A stretch of DNA of 38,775 nt from Pseudomonadota bacterium (GTDB lineage Bacteria; Pseudomonadota; Alphaproteobacteria; Rickettsiales; UBA1997). Shown piece by piece: positions 25,920 to 34,261 of this stretch (position 1 is its first letter; the number at the start of each line of letters is the position of its first letter). The DNA lies in contig JAGWWH010000016.1 in assembly GCA_018970485.1 (NCBI GenBank), positions 1 through 38,775 of the forward strand, written 5' to 3'. Under the pieces are notes generated by a model, which was not told the DNA's origin, made no database searches, and saw only the letters and a list, made by a program, of their open reading frames with translations. The translations under genes and the position numbers were made by a program.

Positions 25920-27862
25920 TGAAAACAATTTTAATCGACGCCGCACATCGCGAAGAAACTAGAGTCGCCGTTCTAGAAAACGGAATCCTCCAAGACTTCG
26001 ACCGCGAAGCCATTGCCATCAAGCAGATAAAGGGCAATATTTATCTTTCCAAAGTAACCAGAGTTGAGCCATCACTTCAGGCATGTTTCGTTGATTACGG
26101 ATCTGATCGTCACGGTTTTTTACCCTTTGCCGATATTCATCCTGATTTTTATCAAATTTCCGAAGCAGAGAGACAAAAACTTCGCGAAATGAATAACCAA
26201 GAATCTAAGCAAGATGAAGAGGATAACGGCGACTTTGAAGATCGCGGCAACGGTGGCAGAGAAAAAGAAAAGGAAGATGAAGATTCAATCGTAACTGGAG
26301 CTCACTCCGTTGAAGAAGAAACTGGCTCCTATCTCGGCAATGTTCATAGTATCTACAAGCGCTACAACATCCAAGATGTGATTAAACCGGGTCAATTAAT
26401 TCTCGTACAAGTCTCAAAAGAAGAGCGCGGCAATAAAGGCGCGTCGATGACTACTTACGTTTCAATCGCTGGTAAATATTGCGTATTGATGGCCAATACG
26501 CCGAATAAAGGCGGAGTTTCTAAGAAGGTCGATAACTTCCGTGATCGCAAGCTTTTACGCTCAATTTTAAACGAGCTCAACATGCCGACTGATCGCTCAG
26601 TCATCATCAGAACTGCCGGTGTTGGCAAGAAGCCAGAAGATATCAAACGCGACTGTGATTACTTAAACAGACTCTGGAGCAACATCAAAGAAAGCTCTAC
26701 CAACTCTACAGCCCCATCATTCATTCACGCTGAAGACGATGTGATCAAAAGATGTATTCGTGACGTTTACAACGAACAAGTCGGAGAAGTTGTGATCGAA
26801 GGCACCGAAGCTTTCGACACCGTTCTTGGATTTGCTAAACTCACCACTCCAAACGCCGCTCACAACATCAAATTGCACGATGAGCGCGTGCCGATTTTTA
26901 ATAAATATCGCGTTGAGCAACAAATCACCGCTCTTTACGAAAAGCACATCAACTTGCCTTCCGGCGGTTCAATCGTGATCGATCACACTGAAGCTCTAGT
27001 TGCAATCGACGTAAACTCTGGTCGCGCAACTCGCGAAAGTGGTGTCGAAGAAACTGCGTTCCAAACCAATCTCGAAGCAGTTAAAGAAATCGCCAAACAG
27101 CTACGTCTTCGCGATTTGGCTGGTCTTGTTGTTATCGACTTCATCGACATGTACGAACAAAGACATCGCCGTAACATCGAAAGAGCGATTCGCGACGAGC
27201 TACAACACGATCGCGCTCGCATTCAACTTGGTCGCATCAGCGTATTCGGTTTGCTTGAAATGTCGCGTCAACGTCTTGGTGCCAGCTTCTTCGAAACTAT
27301 CACCGAGCCTTGTAAGCACTGCGCTGGAACTGGATACGTTCGCTCAGTAGAAATCTTGGCTGTCAGCATTTTACGCTCCATTCGTCATTCTTGTTCGGAT
27401 AAGCAAGCAGGCGTGATTTATGTTTACACCAATGCGGAAACCATCGCCTACATCATGAATTTCAAGAAAGGCGAAATCATGACCACCGAAAAAAATTACG
27501 ACGTTCACATTTTCATGCATCCAAGCGAAGATGTTGGCTCGCAAGGCTTTACCATCAAAAGACGCAAAAGCCTTTCTGACGACGAAAGACGCGAAATCGA
27601 AATGCAAGTAACTACTGGAAAAGTGAATCAACTTGGCTTGGAAAAAAGCTACCTTGATGGCTACGCCGAGGAAGAATCTGATCGCGTCAATAATAGCGGC
27701 AACAACCGCAAGAATCGCGATGGCGGAGGCAGAAAGAAAAATAATCGTCGCGGCGGCGACCGAGACAACAGAGATCGCGGGGGAAACAATCGAAGCAACA
27801 GCAACGACGGCAACAAATCTTTCCTCAGCAAATTATTCTCTTTTGGAGGCGGAAGAAATTAA
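25919..27862 (+). CDS. rne: Ribonuclease E/G
   Basis: A 647-residue RNase E/G endoribonuclease that cleaves single-stranded AU-rich RNA in mRNA decay and rRNA/tRNA processing. The S1 domain begins GNIYLSKVTRVEPSLQACFV (residues ~37-56) and is interrupted by an acidic insert (~95-125). The catalytic DNase I-like region carries LVAIDVNSGRATR and LVVIDFIDM, with the two metal-binding aspartates. The Zn-link is CKHCAGTGYV at about residue 464. The C-terminal tail (~600-647) is Arg/Asn/Gly-rich, unlike E. coli's long degradosome scaffold, and ends SKLFSFGGGRN. It has the clearest Shine-Dalgarno (AAGGA) in the window, hidden in a hairpin. Confidence 0.96.
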   Translation: MKTILIDAAHREETRVAVLENGILQDFDREAIAIKQIKGNIYLSKVTRVEPSLQACFVDYGSDRHGFLPFADIHPDFYQISEAERQKLREMNNQESKQDEEDNGDFEDRGNGGREKEKEDEDSIVTGAHSVEEETGSYLGNVHSIYKRYNIQDVIKPGQLILVQVSKEERGNKGASMTTYVSIAGKYCVLMANTPNKGGVSKKVDNFRDRKLLRSILNELNMPTDRSVIIRTAGVGKKPEDIKRDCDYLNRLWSNIKESSTNSTAPSFIHAEDDVIKRCIRDVYNEQVGEVVIEGTEAFDTVLGFAKLTTPNAAHNIKLHDERVPIFNKYRVEQQITALYEKHINLPSGGSIVIDHTEALVAIDVNSGRATRESGVEETAFQTNLEAVKEIAKQLRLRDLAGLVVIDFIDMYEQRHRRNIERAIRDELQHDRARIQLGRISVFGLLEMSRQRLGASFFETITEPCKHCAGTGYVRSVEILAVSILRSIRHSCSDKQAGVIYVYTNAETIAYIMNFKKGEIMTTEKNYDVHIFMHPSEDVGSQGFTIKRRKSLSDDERREIEMQVTTGKVNQLGLEKSYLDGYAEEESDRVNNSGNNRKNRDGGGRKKNNRRGGDRDNRDRGGNNRSNSNDGNKSFLSKLFSFGGGRN

Positions 27863-27887
27863 CCGCTAAATCCATTCCCAAAAAAAC

Positions 27888-27927
27888 AAAAAGCCGGACT
27901 TGGCTTATTCAAGTCCGGCTTTTTTTT
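27888..27927. terminator. Strong bidirectional intrinsic terminator of rne
   Basis: The arms AAGCCGGACTTG (27891-27902) and CAAGTCCGGCTT (27910-27921) are exact 12-bp complements, followed by seven T on the plus strand and a T-rich tract on the minus strand. The right arm overlaps the last codons and TGA stop (27909) of the convergent ARM-repeat gene. Confidence 0.93.
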
Positions 27928-29141
27928 GGCTCACAAGTTTCACTATTCTCATTTTTTCCTGCAGCGGAGACGGAATCTCTAAGGCTTACTGATCCAGAAG
28001 GTCTTTCTTCTTGAAACAAACCCTTTCTTCCTTCGTTAGATCTTGAATCGCTTGATTCAGGACCGTCCGGAAGAGTGGATGGAAAATAAAAAAAATCAGG
28101 ATTCTCTTCGATTGGACCTAAGGAATATTTTGAGTCTTTTTCGACCTCTTGTGAATGGGTCTTGGCTTCGTCACAAAAAAGTTGCTCCAGATCTAGGTCG
28201 GCAGGTATTTCTTGATCCAAACCCCCTATTCTTTCGACAGATCTCATTCTTTCATCTAAATCGCTAGAAATCTGTCTAGAAGAATTGACCAATCCTTGAA
28301 ACAAAATGTTGAGCTCGCCTTCGGTGGACAAAACCTTTTCAACGAAGCGGATGGCTAACTCCCGTTTCTTTGGCTCAGTTTTGTTAAGACAGGTCGCCAA
28401 AGCTGTTTTAATTGATTTCTCAGCTTCATCTGCAAAGAAATTCTGACCAGCTGATGAGACAACAATACTTCCCAAAGCCTCCAAAGCAGTCAGCGAAATT
28501 AGCTCATCCCTATCTTCGACTGCTCTCAACAAAACTGATTTCACCTCTTCAACTAAAAAAATATTTCTTTCACTTGGAGCGTAGGCGATATTTGAAATTG
28601 CCAGCAAGGCAGCCGCCCTATTTTTTCTTCCCTCTCCTTCATTTTCGATCGACGACAGCAGGACTGACTTAACATTCTCATCTTGCAGCAACTCCCGCCC
28701 TTCTGGGGAGCAAGCAATGTTCCTCATTGTCCGAAAAACTATTTCTCGAGCTTCTTGATCAGAGGGATTTCTTTCGACCGAATTCATTAAAACTATTTTC
28801 GCACCATCAATCGCAAAAAGATTTTGACCAGCTTTGCACCTGCAAATCACTTCAATCGCCCACAAAGACTTCTTTTGAATTTCTGGATTAGGATTTGCGC
28901 TTGCTGCGGAAGAGCTGGAGCTGCTTTGACCACTAACCGAATCTAATAAAAATCTGACTGTTTCTTCTCTATTAACTTGAGAGGAAGTGAGAAGTTCCTC
29001 CAACTCCTCTCTGGCCGAAGAATTTTTGCGATCGCTAAAAATTTTTTCCAAAACCTCGATTAAACTTCGATCTAAACTAGTAGATAAATCTTCAAAATAA
29101 CTTCCGGCTCCACTTGGCGATTCCTCGCGAGGTCTTTTCAT
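27909..29141 (-). CDS. ARM/HEAT-like helical-repeat protein
   Basis: A 410-residue, soluble, helical protein with no signal peptide or membrane helix. Residues ~55-245 contain about four armadillo-like repeats of ~42 residues, each ending in ALxxIxxIA or similar, e.g. LLAISNIAYAPSERNIFLVE and VFRTMRNIACSPEGRELLQD, with the pattern of helix-helix-helix and Gly/Asn turns. The N-terminus MKRPREESPSG is a short basic cluster like a nuclear localisation signal. A serine run SSSSSSAA lies at ~72, and the C-terminal 90 residues are Ser/Glu-rich and probably disordered. ARM repeats are a eukaryotic-type protein-binding fold; a host-directed effector is plausible but not proven. Its stop lies inside the rne terminator. 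Confidence 0.7.
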   Translation of the reverse strand: MKRPREESPSGAGSYFEDLSTSLDRSLIEVLEKIFSDRKNSSAREELEELLTSSQVNREETVRFLLDSVSGQSSSSSSAASANPNPEIQKKSLWAIEVICRCKAGQNLFAIDGAKIVLMNSVERNPSDQEAREIVFRTMRNIACSPEGRELLQDENVKSVLLSSIENEGEGRKNRAAALLAISNIAYAPSERNIFLVEEVKSVLLRAVEDRDELISLTALEALGSIVVSSAGQNFFADEAEKSIKTALATCLNKTEPKKRELAIRFVEKVLSTEGELNILFQGLVNSSRQISSDLDERMRSVERIGGLDQEIPADLDLEQLFCDEAKTHSQEVEKDSKYSLGPIEENPDFFYFPSTLPDGPESSDSRSNEGRKGLFQEERPSGSVSLRDSVSAAGKNENSETCEPKKSRT

Positions 29142-29171
29142 TCTTAAGTATCTGTTTAGGAAAAATTGGAT

Positions 29172-29786
29172 CTAGCTGGGGAATAAAGTTTGGTAATCTG
29201 CGCAAACTTTAATCATTAGCTTGATCGAGAAATAAAGGATCGCGCTTGAGGCGAAAATTTTTACAAGCCAGATGTAAGACAGAATAAATTTATTTAAGTA
29301 AGAGGCGAAGTAAGCAGCCGAGAGGAAGACAAAAGATTCAATCAACATGAAGCAAGAAAGGTAAAGGGTGATCATGCCAAAACCCATCTCTCCGCTAGTG
29401 GAGACGATGCCGGTTAGAATGCTGCCGTAAAAAATTGCGATCTCCGGATTGAGCAAAGTAACCACCAAACTCTCGCCGAAAAATTTACTATTTTTACGCA
29501 TCTCACTTTCGCCGCTCTCAATCTTTAGCTTAAAAATCAGGTAGATGATGTAGAGCAAATAAAGCGAGGCGAAGGAGTTAAAAACAAAAAAAACTTTCGG
29601 ATTTTTTAGCAAATAATTGAAGCCAAACATCAAAAACAAGAGCCAGAAAAATACTCCTAAAAGCACTCCCAGCGCAGTCATTACGCCGTATTTACGACCG
29701 AAAATCGAACTATTCTGGATTACCAAAACAATATTTGGTCCGGGTGAAATTGCCGCCATGAAGGCGAGGAGCATGTTCGTGATCAT
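29172..29786 (-). CDS. LysE/RhtB-family amino-acid exporter
   Basis: A 204-residue membrane protein of the LysE/RhtB family, which exports amino acids using the proton gradient. The family hallmark SPGPNIVLVIQNS lies at residues ~15-27, followed by GRKYGVMTALGVLLGVFFWL. Six hydrophobic helices are seen. The loop KFFGESLVVTLLNPEIAIFY (residues ~102-121) is the second conserved family segment (usually GxxxxLLNPKaxlFf). The exported substrate cannot be told. It lies 12 bp downstream of the lipoprotein gene and is probably in one operon with it and msrA. Confidence 0.9.
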   Translation of the reverse strand: MITNMLLAFMAAISPGPNIVLVIQNSSIFGRKYGVMTALGVLLGVFFWLLFLMFGFNYLLKNPKVFFVFNSFASLYLLYIIYLIFKLKIESGESEMRKNSKFFGESLVVTLLNPEIAIFYGSILTGIVSTSGEMGFGMITLYLSCFMLIESFVFLSAAYFASYLNKFILSYIWLVKIFASSAILYFSIKLMIKVCADYQTLFPS

Positions 29787-29798
29787 CTTTGGCGGGAT

Positions 29799-30344
29799 CT
29801 AAGATTTTCTTTTTAAAAACTTCATCAATGCGGCGGTATTTTTCTTGGTCGCGTCGCCTTCAATGCGCAGTAAAATTTTTCCCTCTTGATTGAGCGCGAG
29901 TAAATAAATCTTCTCTTCTTTCATTTTCATCAGCTCAAAAAATTTCTCACGATCGGTGTAAACAGTGATTGTGTGCTTTCTTGCTTTTGCGCCCGGAACT
30001 CCACGGCGCATGCCGTTATTTATGAATTTGCGTGAGATTGCATCCATCTCGTAAATCAACGGTAATTCGTAAAAACCAATCTCGGGTTTTTTCGCCAGAA
30101 CTTCTTCAGTAGCCTTGATCCAGCCATTAACGTTTTCTTGCTGCTCACGCTTGAAGGCGACGACGACAATATTGAGTTTTTTGTCAAAACTTTGCGGCAA
30201 TTCGCGCTTCTCGCCTTCGAGATCGATCCCCGTTAACTGCGGAAAAAATCCATTTTTTGCAGCAATCATTTTTGAATTTTCACCCGCGCCAATCGCGCAG
30301 GCAGTGATAAAAGTTAGTGACAAAGCTAAGAGAATTTTTTTCAT
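29799..30344 (-). CDS. Putative lipoprotein with thioredoxin-like (ATP10-like) domain
   Basis: About 181 residues from ATG 30344; the open frame extends to 30392 but those residues would precede and spoil the signal peptide. MKKILLALSLTFITAC is a lipoprotein signal with lipobox ITAC (Cys at residue 16), so the protein is probably anchored facing the periplasm. The mature part starts FFPQLTGIDLEGEKRELPQS and contains LNIVVVAFKREQQENVNGWI and LLALNQEGKILLRIEGDAT, an arrangement resembling the thioredoxin-like fold of the ATP10 family. It lacks a CxxC pair, so a redox role is unlikely. The family call is tentative. It lies 14 bp downstream of msrA. Confidence 0.65.
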   Translation of the reverse strand: MKKILLALSLTFITACAIGAGENSKMIAAKNGFFPQLTGIDLEGEKRELPQSFDKKLNIVVVAFKREQQENVNGWIKATEEVLAKKPEIGFYELPLIYEMDAISRKFINNGMRRGVPGAKARKHTITVYTDREKFFELMKMKEEKIYLLALNQEGKILLRIEGDATKKNTAALMKFLKRKS

Positions 30345-30358
30345 AAAGTGTCGATTAA

Positions 30359-30931
30359 TTAAAACTTCCACTCCTCGCGAACGTGGTGGCAAGTGTATCC
30401 GTAGGGATTTTTCTTTAAATATTTTTGGTGGTATTCCTCGGCAGCAAAAAACTTTTTTGCCTTCGAAATCTTTGTAACAACGGGCTTTTTAAAGACTCCT
30501 GATTTTTTAGCTTTTTCAATCACCCGCAAAGCCGTCTCTTTTTGCACTTCATCCAAATAAAAAATTTCTGAACGGTATTGTGTGCCGACGTCATTTTCTT
30601 GGCGATTGAGAGTTGTTGGATCGTGAATGGTAAAAAAGAATTTCAGCAGCTCTTCGTAAGAAATTTTCTGTGGATCAAAAGTGATTTCGATTGCCTCAGC
30701 GTGATTAGTTAAGCCACTTGAAATCATTTCGTAAGTTGGGTTCTCAACATCTCCGCCGGTGTATCCAACTCTACTACTAACTACGCCTTCTAAACGATCG
30801 ATCAATTCCTGAACCCCCCAGAAACAACCGCCGGAAAGAATGGCGGTTTGATGTTTCGTTGGCGGCGCGGCGAAGACATTAGTAATGCTCGCAAGCAGCA
30901 AAGAGGAAGACAAAAAAAGATTTTTCAGCAT
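30359..30931 (-). CDS. msrA: Peptide methionine sulfoxide reductase MsrA, exported
   Basis: A 190-residue MsrA, which reduces methionine-S-sulfoxide in proteins. The catalytic motif SGGCFWGVQELI lies at residues ~33-44 with the active cysteine in GCFW. Other family segments are VGYTGGDVENPTYE, NHAEAIEITFDP and VGTQYRSEIFY. The C-terminal YTCHHVREEW holds a candidate resolving cysteine. Unlike most MsrAs it starts with a signal peptide (MLKNLFLSSSLLLASITNVFA, cleavage about residue 21), so it probably works in the periplasm. It heads a probable operon with the lipoprotein and the LysE exporter. Confidence 0.94.
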   Translation of the reverse strand: MLKNLFLSSSLLLASITNVFAAPPTKHQTAILSGGCFWGVQELIDRLEGVVSSRVGYTGGDVENPTYEMISSGLTNHAEAIEITFDPQKISYEELLKFFFTIHDPTTLNRQENDVGTQYRSEIFYLDEVQKETALRVIEKAKKSGVFKKPVVTKISKAKKFFAAEEYHQKYLKKNPYGYTCHHVREEWKF

Positions 30932-31254
30932 GCTTTATTCGCTTTCAAATTTTGGAAGAAATGGATTTGGTTTTTAATGACAGCTCTTGGTTTTAAGTAA
31001 ATCGAGCCTTGGCATCTTTTTATTCGCAACTTTTTAAGCAAAAGTAACGGGGAATATTTTTTCTGTTCGAGAAAGTTAAAAAGCGAAGAAATTACCTCAA
31101 TTGTCGCCACCGGTGGCGACAATCCTCCCCATCAAAACCCTTGGCGCTGTTGGGCTCAAAAAAATATTTTATTTTTTAGAAGCAAATTTTCGCAGCAAAA
31201 AGACCAAAAAATTCCAAGAAAAAATAAGTGCGAATTGGGAAATTCTCTAAAAAT
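30932..31254. other. Intergenic region with one palindrome, otherwise empty
   Basis: A 323-bp gap upstream of msrA and downstream of the pilin genes. Apart from the 24-bp palindrome at 31100-31123 I see no coding ORF, tRNA or terminator. The msrA promoter should lie here, but no clear -35/-10 pair can be named. Confidence 0.5.
31100..31123. repeat. 24-bp perfect palindrome
   Basis: ATTGTCGCCACC followed by its exact complement, without spacer. It is GC-rich in an AT-rich gap and has no T-run after it. It could be an operator for a dimeric regulator of the msrA operon or a short repeat element. Confidence 0.7.
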
Positions 31255-32232
31255 CTAAGTAGCAGGAGGGCAGTTATTTATTAAAATCCACCTCCCATTC
31301 GGGCCACATTTTTTTGTGTAATTTTTGTCGAAATCTGTTCCTAGACAAGCTTTTCCGTAAACAATTTGTCCGAACCAAGCATTCCAAGCTGTGTCGTTGG
31401 TTGTATCCGGAACAGCATTGGTGTTGTAGTTTGCATCCAAGGAATTGTTGCAGGGCAAAAGTCGGTAGAGATCGAAGGTGGCAACCATTTGTTTGGCATT
31501 TGAGTAAGTGGTAATGATGTCGTCAAAGCTGTCGCTGTTGTCTGAGACGGAGATGAAATTTTGATCAAAATTTGTAAGACTATTTTCTGATTCGTCAGCC
31601 TCTTCTGGATTGTTTGGGTTTGGGCCTGCATTTGCAGTAGCTGAGTTAATACCGTAGGCGCCTTTTCTGTTCGCTCCGTAGCTGATCAAAATAAAGACTG
31701 CATCAGAATGTGTAGTAATGGTCGCTCCCCCCCTTTTTTCGTAAACGGTAATGTTGCTGTCAGAGCCGCTAGCCCCTCTTCCTGTCTTGGTTGAGAAATT
31801 AGTCTGAGAAAAATCAGGAGATTGGGTAAAGTCAGCCGAGGCGGTGAAATCTTTGTCGACAACGTAGACGATTTTGCTTTCGAAACCATCTTCAGCAATA
31901 TCTTTCGAAAGGCCTAGAGAAGCTGCTGGGACCATTCCGTAAACTAGCGAGGAAGCTCCAGAACAAACTCCAGGGTTGCCAGCAGAAAGACCGTAACTGG
32001 CATTAGATTTAGTAAGCGTGATGTTTGCCGGACAAGGAAGTCTGCCATTAGTAGCAATGAATGCTCCAAGAGCGTTGTAGATCACTTTCATGCGATCTTT
32101 GGTAACTTTTGTCTTGGCGCTAGCAATATTACCAACCGCCGCCGTCATCGCCCCAGAGATTAAAATAGAAATGATGGTGATTACGATTGAAAGCTCGAGA
32201 AGCGAGTAGGCTGTGCGTTTCTTTTTTAGCAT
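31255..32232 (-). CDS. Type IV pilin-like (pseudopilin) protein 1
   Basis: A 325-residue protein with a prepilin N-terminus: a short basic leader MLKKKRTA, then YSLLELSIVITIISILISGA, with Glu at +5 of the predicted mature protein; the residue before the cut is Ala rather than the usual Gly. The hydrophobic helix is followed by a large secreted domain with GRLPCPANIT, EDGFESKIVYVVDKDF, LISYGANRKGAYG and a C-terminal KKCGPNGRWI. It is a paralogue of the adjacent gene, sharing all these segments. It is about twice the size of ordinary pilins. It lies 22 bp downstream of that gene, probably in the same transcript. No pilus-assembly genes are nearby, so the secretion machinery must be elsewhere. 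Confidence 0.75.
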   Translation of the reverse strand: MLKKKRTAYSLLELSIVITIISILISGAMTAAVGNIASAKTKVTKDRMKVIYNALGAFIATNGRLPCPANITLTKSNASYGLSAGNPGVCSGASSLVYGMVPAASLGLSKDIAEDGFESKIVYVVDKDFTASADFTQSPDFSQTNFSTKTGRGASGSDSNITVYEKRGGATITTHSDAVFILISYGANRKGAYGINSATANAGPNPNNPEEADESENSLTNFDQNFISVSDNSDSFDDIITTYSNAKQMVATFDLYRLLPCNNSLDANYNTNAVPDTTNDTAWNAWFGQIVYGKACLGTDFDKNYTKKCGPNGRWILINNCPPAT

Positions 32233-32254
32233 TTTTGTCGTTTAAATAAACTTT

Positions 32255-33844
32255 CTAACATCCGTTCCCACATGATTGGGAACTAGAATCGCATTGTATT
32301 ACCCCAGAATTACAAATTGTACTACTGCCCAAACTCTGACCAGGTTCGTCAATAAGGGAGAAAGATCCATCTAAGCATTGCAAGGTTGCTACGTTGCACA
32401 CATTTCTATCTTCGCAAGGACAGTTACATTTTCTCTCTTTTACGTGACCAAAGCTTCTAGAGGCCATATGAGTTAAGGTGTATCGTACGCCTCTAGAACG
32501 ACATGATAAAATAATAGACTCAGCAGTTCTACTATCATTATTACAACTCATGCTGTGGGTAACGTATGCATCATTACTTACGTTGCCAGAAGTGGTGTCG
32601 TTATTGCTACAACCTCTACAAGCACTGCAGTCATTATTAATAATGTAAAGTACTCCATTTGAGCAAACGGCGCTGGGAGAGGCACTTGTTCTGTCTGTTA
32701 TGGAAACACCACATGTTTGAGCTGAGTCAGTAGTAAGACGAGAACCTCCAATTATCTTACGTCCATAACCACTTTTGCAGGATATGTAAGTATCAATAAC
32801 AGAGCCATTACTGTAGGTTTGTTCAGGTCCTGTATAAATCGTCAATGGACTAACATCTTGCCCGTTAGTCAGTTTGCATTCACTAGTACCAGCAATCGAA
32901 CAATCTGTAGCTTGTCCCACAAAAACTCCATTTGGACCGCATTTTTTACTAAAACGAGTGTTCTCTCTGGGCGAAGGACAAACTCCTCTTCTGCTGTAAA
33001 CAACTCCTTCATACCAAGAGTCTCCCGTATCAGTGCCGTTCTGGTAATCAGCCTCAATATTATCGCAAGGAACAAGAGCCATGATTTCCGGATAGTCAGA
33101 GATGATGTCTCTCATCGTTTTGTAAAAAACTAGGTCGTCAAAAGAGCTACTGGCCGATGATGAGGAAATTACGATATTACCTGATGAAGAATAATTCGTA
33201 ATCTCATCGCTATCTAATAAAGAATCGGGGTTGGGAGATGATGAATTAGCATTGTAAGCACCGCGTTTATTCTCTCCCAAGCTAATCATTCCAAATACTG
33301 CGTTACGAGTAACATCCTGTCTTGTTCCAGCTGGATTTGACTTAATTGTCCAAAGATCCGCTGGGGGGCTTACCGCTAGCTGATTGTTAGCCATTGTTGA
33401 AAAATTGTCGACTCCAAAAACAGGTGGAGCGCTTAGAACAGCAGCAATGGTGAATCTTCTGTCAACAAAGTAGATTATCTTACTGCCAAAACCATCTTCA
33501 GCATATTCAGCAGGAAGGCCTAAAGCTTTAGTCGGCACCGCGCCCCGAATGTAATTGTTGCTAGCGCTAGTACAATCTACTACATCTCCGTAACTACTAT
33601 CTACTGACTTAATCTTAGTTAATGAAGCCGGACAAGGTAGGGCGCTATTTATTTTCAGGTAATTGATTAACATCTTGTAAACCTTACCCATTCTTTCTTC
33701 TTTGGTGATGAGTTGTCTGTCACTTTTTAAACTCTCCAACGACACCGTCATCGCTCCAGCAACAAGGACAGAAATGATCACCAAAACAATCGACAACTCA
33801 ATGAGTGAGTAAGCCTTAAGAGTGTTTAGGAATTTTCTTTTCAT
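32255..33844 (-). CDS. Type IV pilin-like protein 2 with Cys-rich C-terminal extension
   Basis: About 529 residues from ATG 33844; a TTG at 33868 would add eight residues. A basic leader MKRKFLNTLKA precedes the prepilin helix YSLIELSIVLVIISVLVAGA with Glu at +5. The first ~300 residues are paralogous to the downstream gene: SALPCPASL, EDGFGSKIIYFVDRRF, ISLGENKRGAYN, KKCGPNGVFV. The remaining ~220 residues are unique and hold about 20 cysteines, including CRGCSNNDTTSGN and ERKCNCPCEDRNVCN, suggesting a disulfide-rich surface domain. I do not recognise that domain; an adhesin at a pilus tip is one possibility. It diverges from tRNA-Ala, with about 118 bp between. Confidence 0.72.
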   Translation of the reverse strand: MKRKFLNTLKAYSLIELSIVLVIISVLVAGAMTVSLESLKSDRQLITKEERMGKVYKMLINYLKINSALPCPASLTKIKSVDSSYGDVVDCTSASNNYIRGAVPTKALGLPAEYAEDGFGSKIIYFVDRRFTIAAVLSAPPVFGVDNFSTMANNQLAVSPPADLWTIKSNPAGTRQDVTRNAVFGMISLGENKRGAYNANSSSPNPDSLLDSDEITNYSSSGNIVISSSSASSSFDDLVFYKTMRDIISDYPEIMALVPCDNIEADYQNGTDTGDSWYEGVVYSRRGVCPSPRENTRFSKKCGPNGVFVGQATDCSIAGTSECKLTNGQDVSPLTIYTGPEQTYSNGSVIDTYISCKSGYGRKIIGGSRLTTDSAQTCGVSITDRTSASPSAVCSNGVLYIINNDCSACRGCSNNDTTSGNVSNDAYVTHSMSCNNDSRTAESIILSCRSRGVRYTLTHMASRSFGHVKERKCNCPCEDRNVCNVATLQCLDGSFSLIDEPGQSLGSSTICNSGVIQCDSSSQSCGNGC

Positions 33845-33962
33845 TTTCTGATTATTTTTTTTTGACAAATGGAACTTCGTTTCTACTTTGCGCCGCCTTC
33901 ACTTTTGAAGACAAGTCTTTTTACAGATTTCTCTTCTCGAAAAAAATAAGAATAAAGAAATT

Positions 33963-34038
33963 GGGGATATAGCTCAGTTGGTAGAGCACCTGCTTTGCAA
34001 GCAGGGGGTCAGGAGTTCGAGCCTCCTTATCTCCACCA
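33963..34038 (+). tRNA. tRNA-Ala(UGC)
   Basis: A 76-base cloverleaf with encoded CCA. The acceptor stem GGGGATA pairs with TATCTCC, including the G3-U70 pair that marks alanine tRNAs. The D-arm is GCTCAGTTGGTAGAGC, the anticodon stem CCTGC/GCAGG encloses TTTGCAA (anticodon TGC), and the T-arm has GTTCGAGCC. No 16S or 23S gene is adjacent, unlike in many bacteria where this tRNA sits in the rRNA spacer. Confidence 0.97.
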
Positions 34039-34261
34039 TTTATTTCACTTCAAGCCAGAGATTCTCCGCTCAAAAGCAGATTCAAATCACTTCCTCAAGT
34101 CGCTAAAAAATCTCCAAAAAAGATAAAGTTGCAAACAAGGTCAAATAAAATTTGATTCAGATAACGACCTTCAGATGATGAAACTCATTCTCTCCTAATT
34201 AACGCTGGAGAGACTCAATCACCCCCCCCTTTTACTAAACAAAAGCTCAATTCAGCCAAAA

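Noticed and set aside
30925-31122. 65-codon minus ORF before msrA
   Set aside because: It begins at a TTG inside the 24-bp palindrome, overlaps the msrA start and shows no coding features.
34190-34212. Short inverted repeat CTCTCC/GGAGAG before icd as a terminator or operator
   Set aside because: Only six base pairs with an 11-base loop, so it is easily explained by chance.
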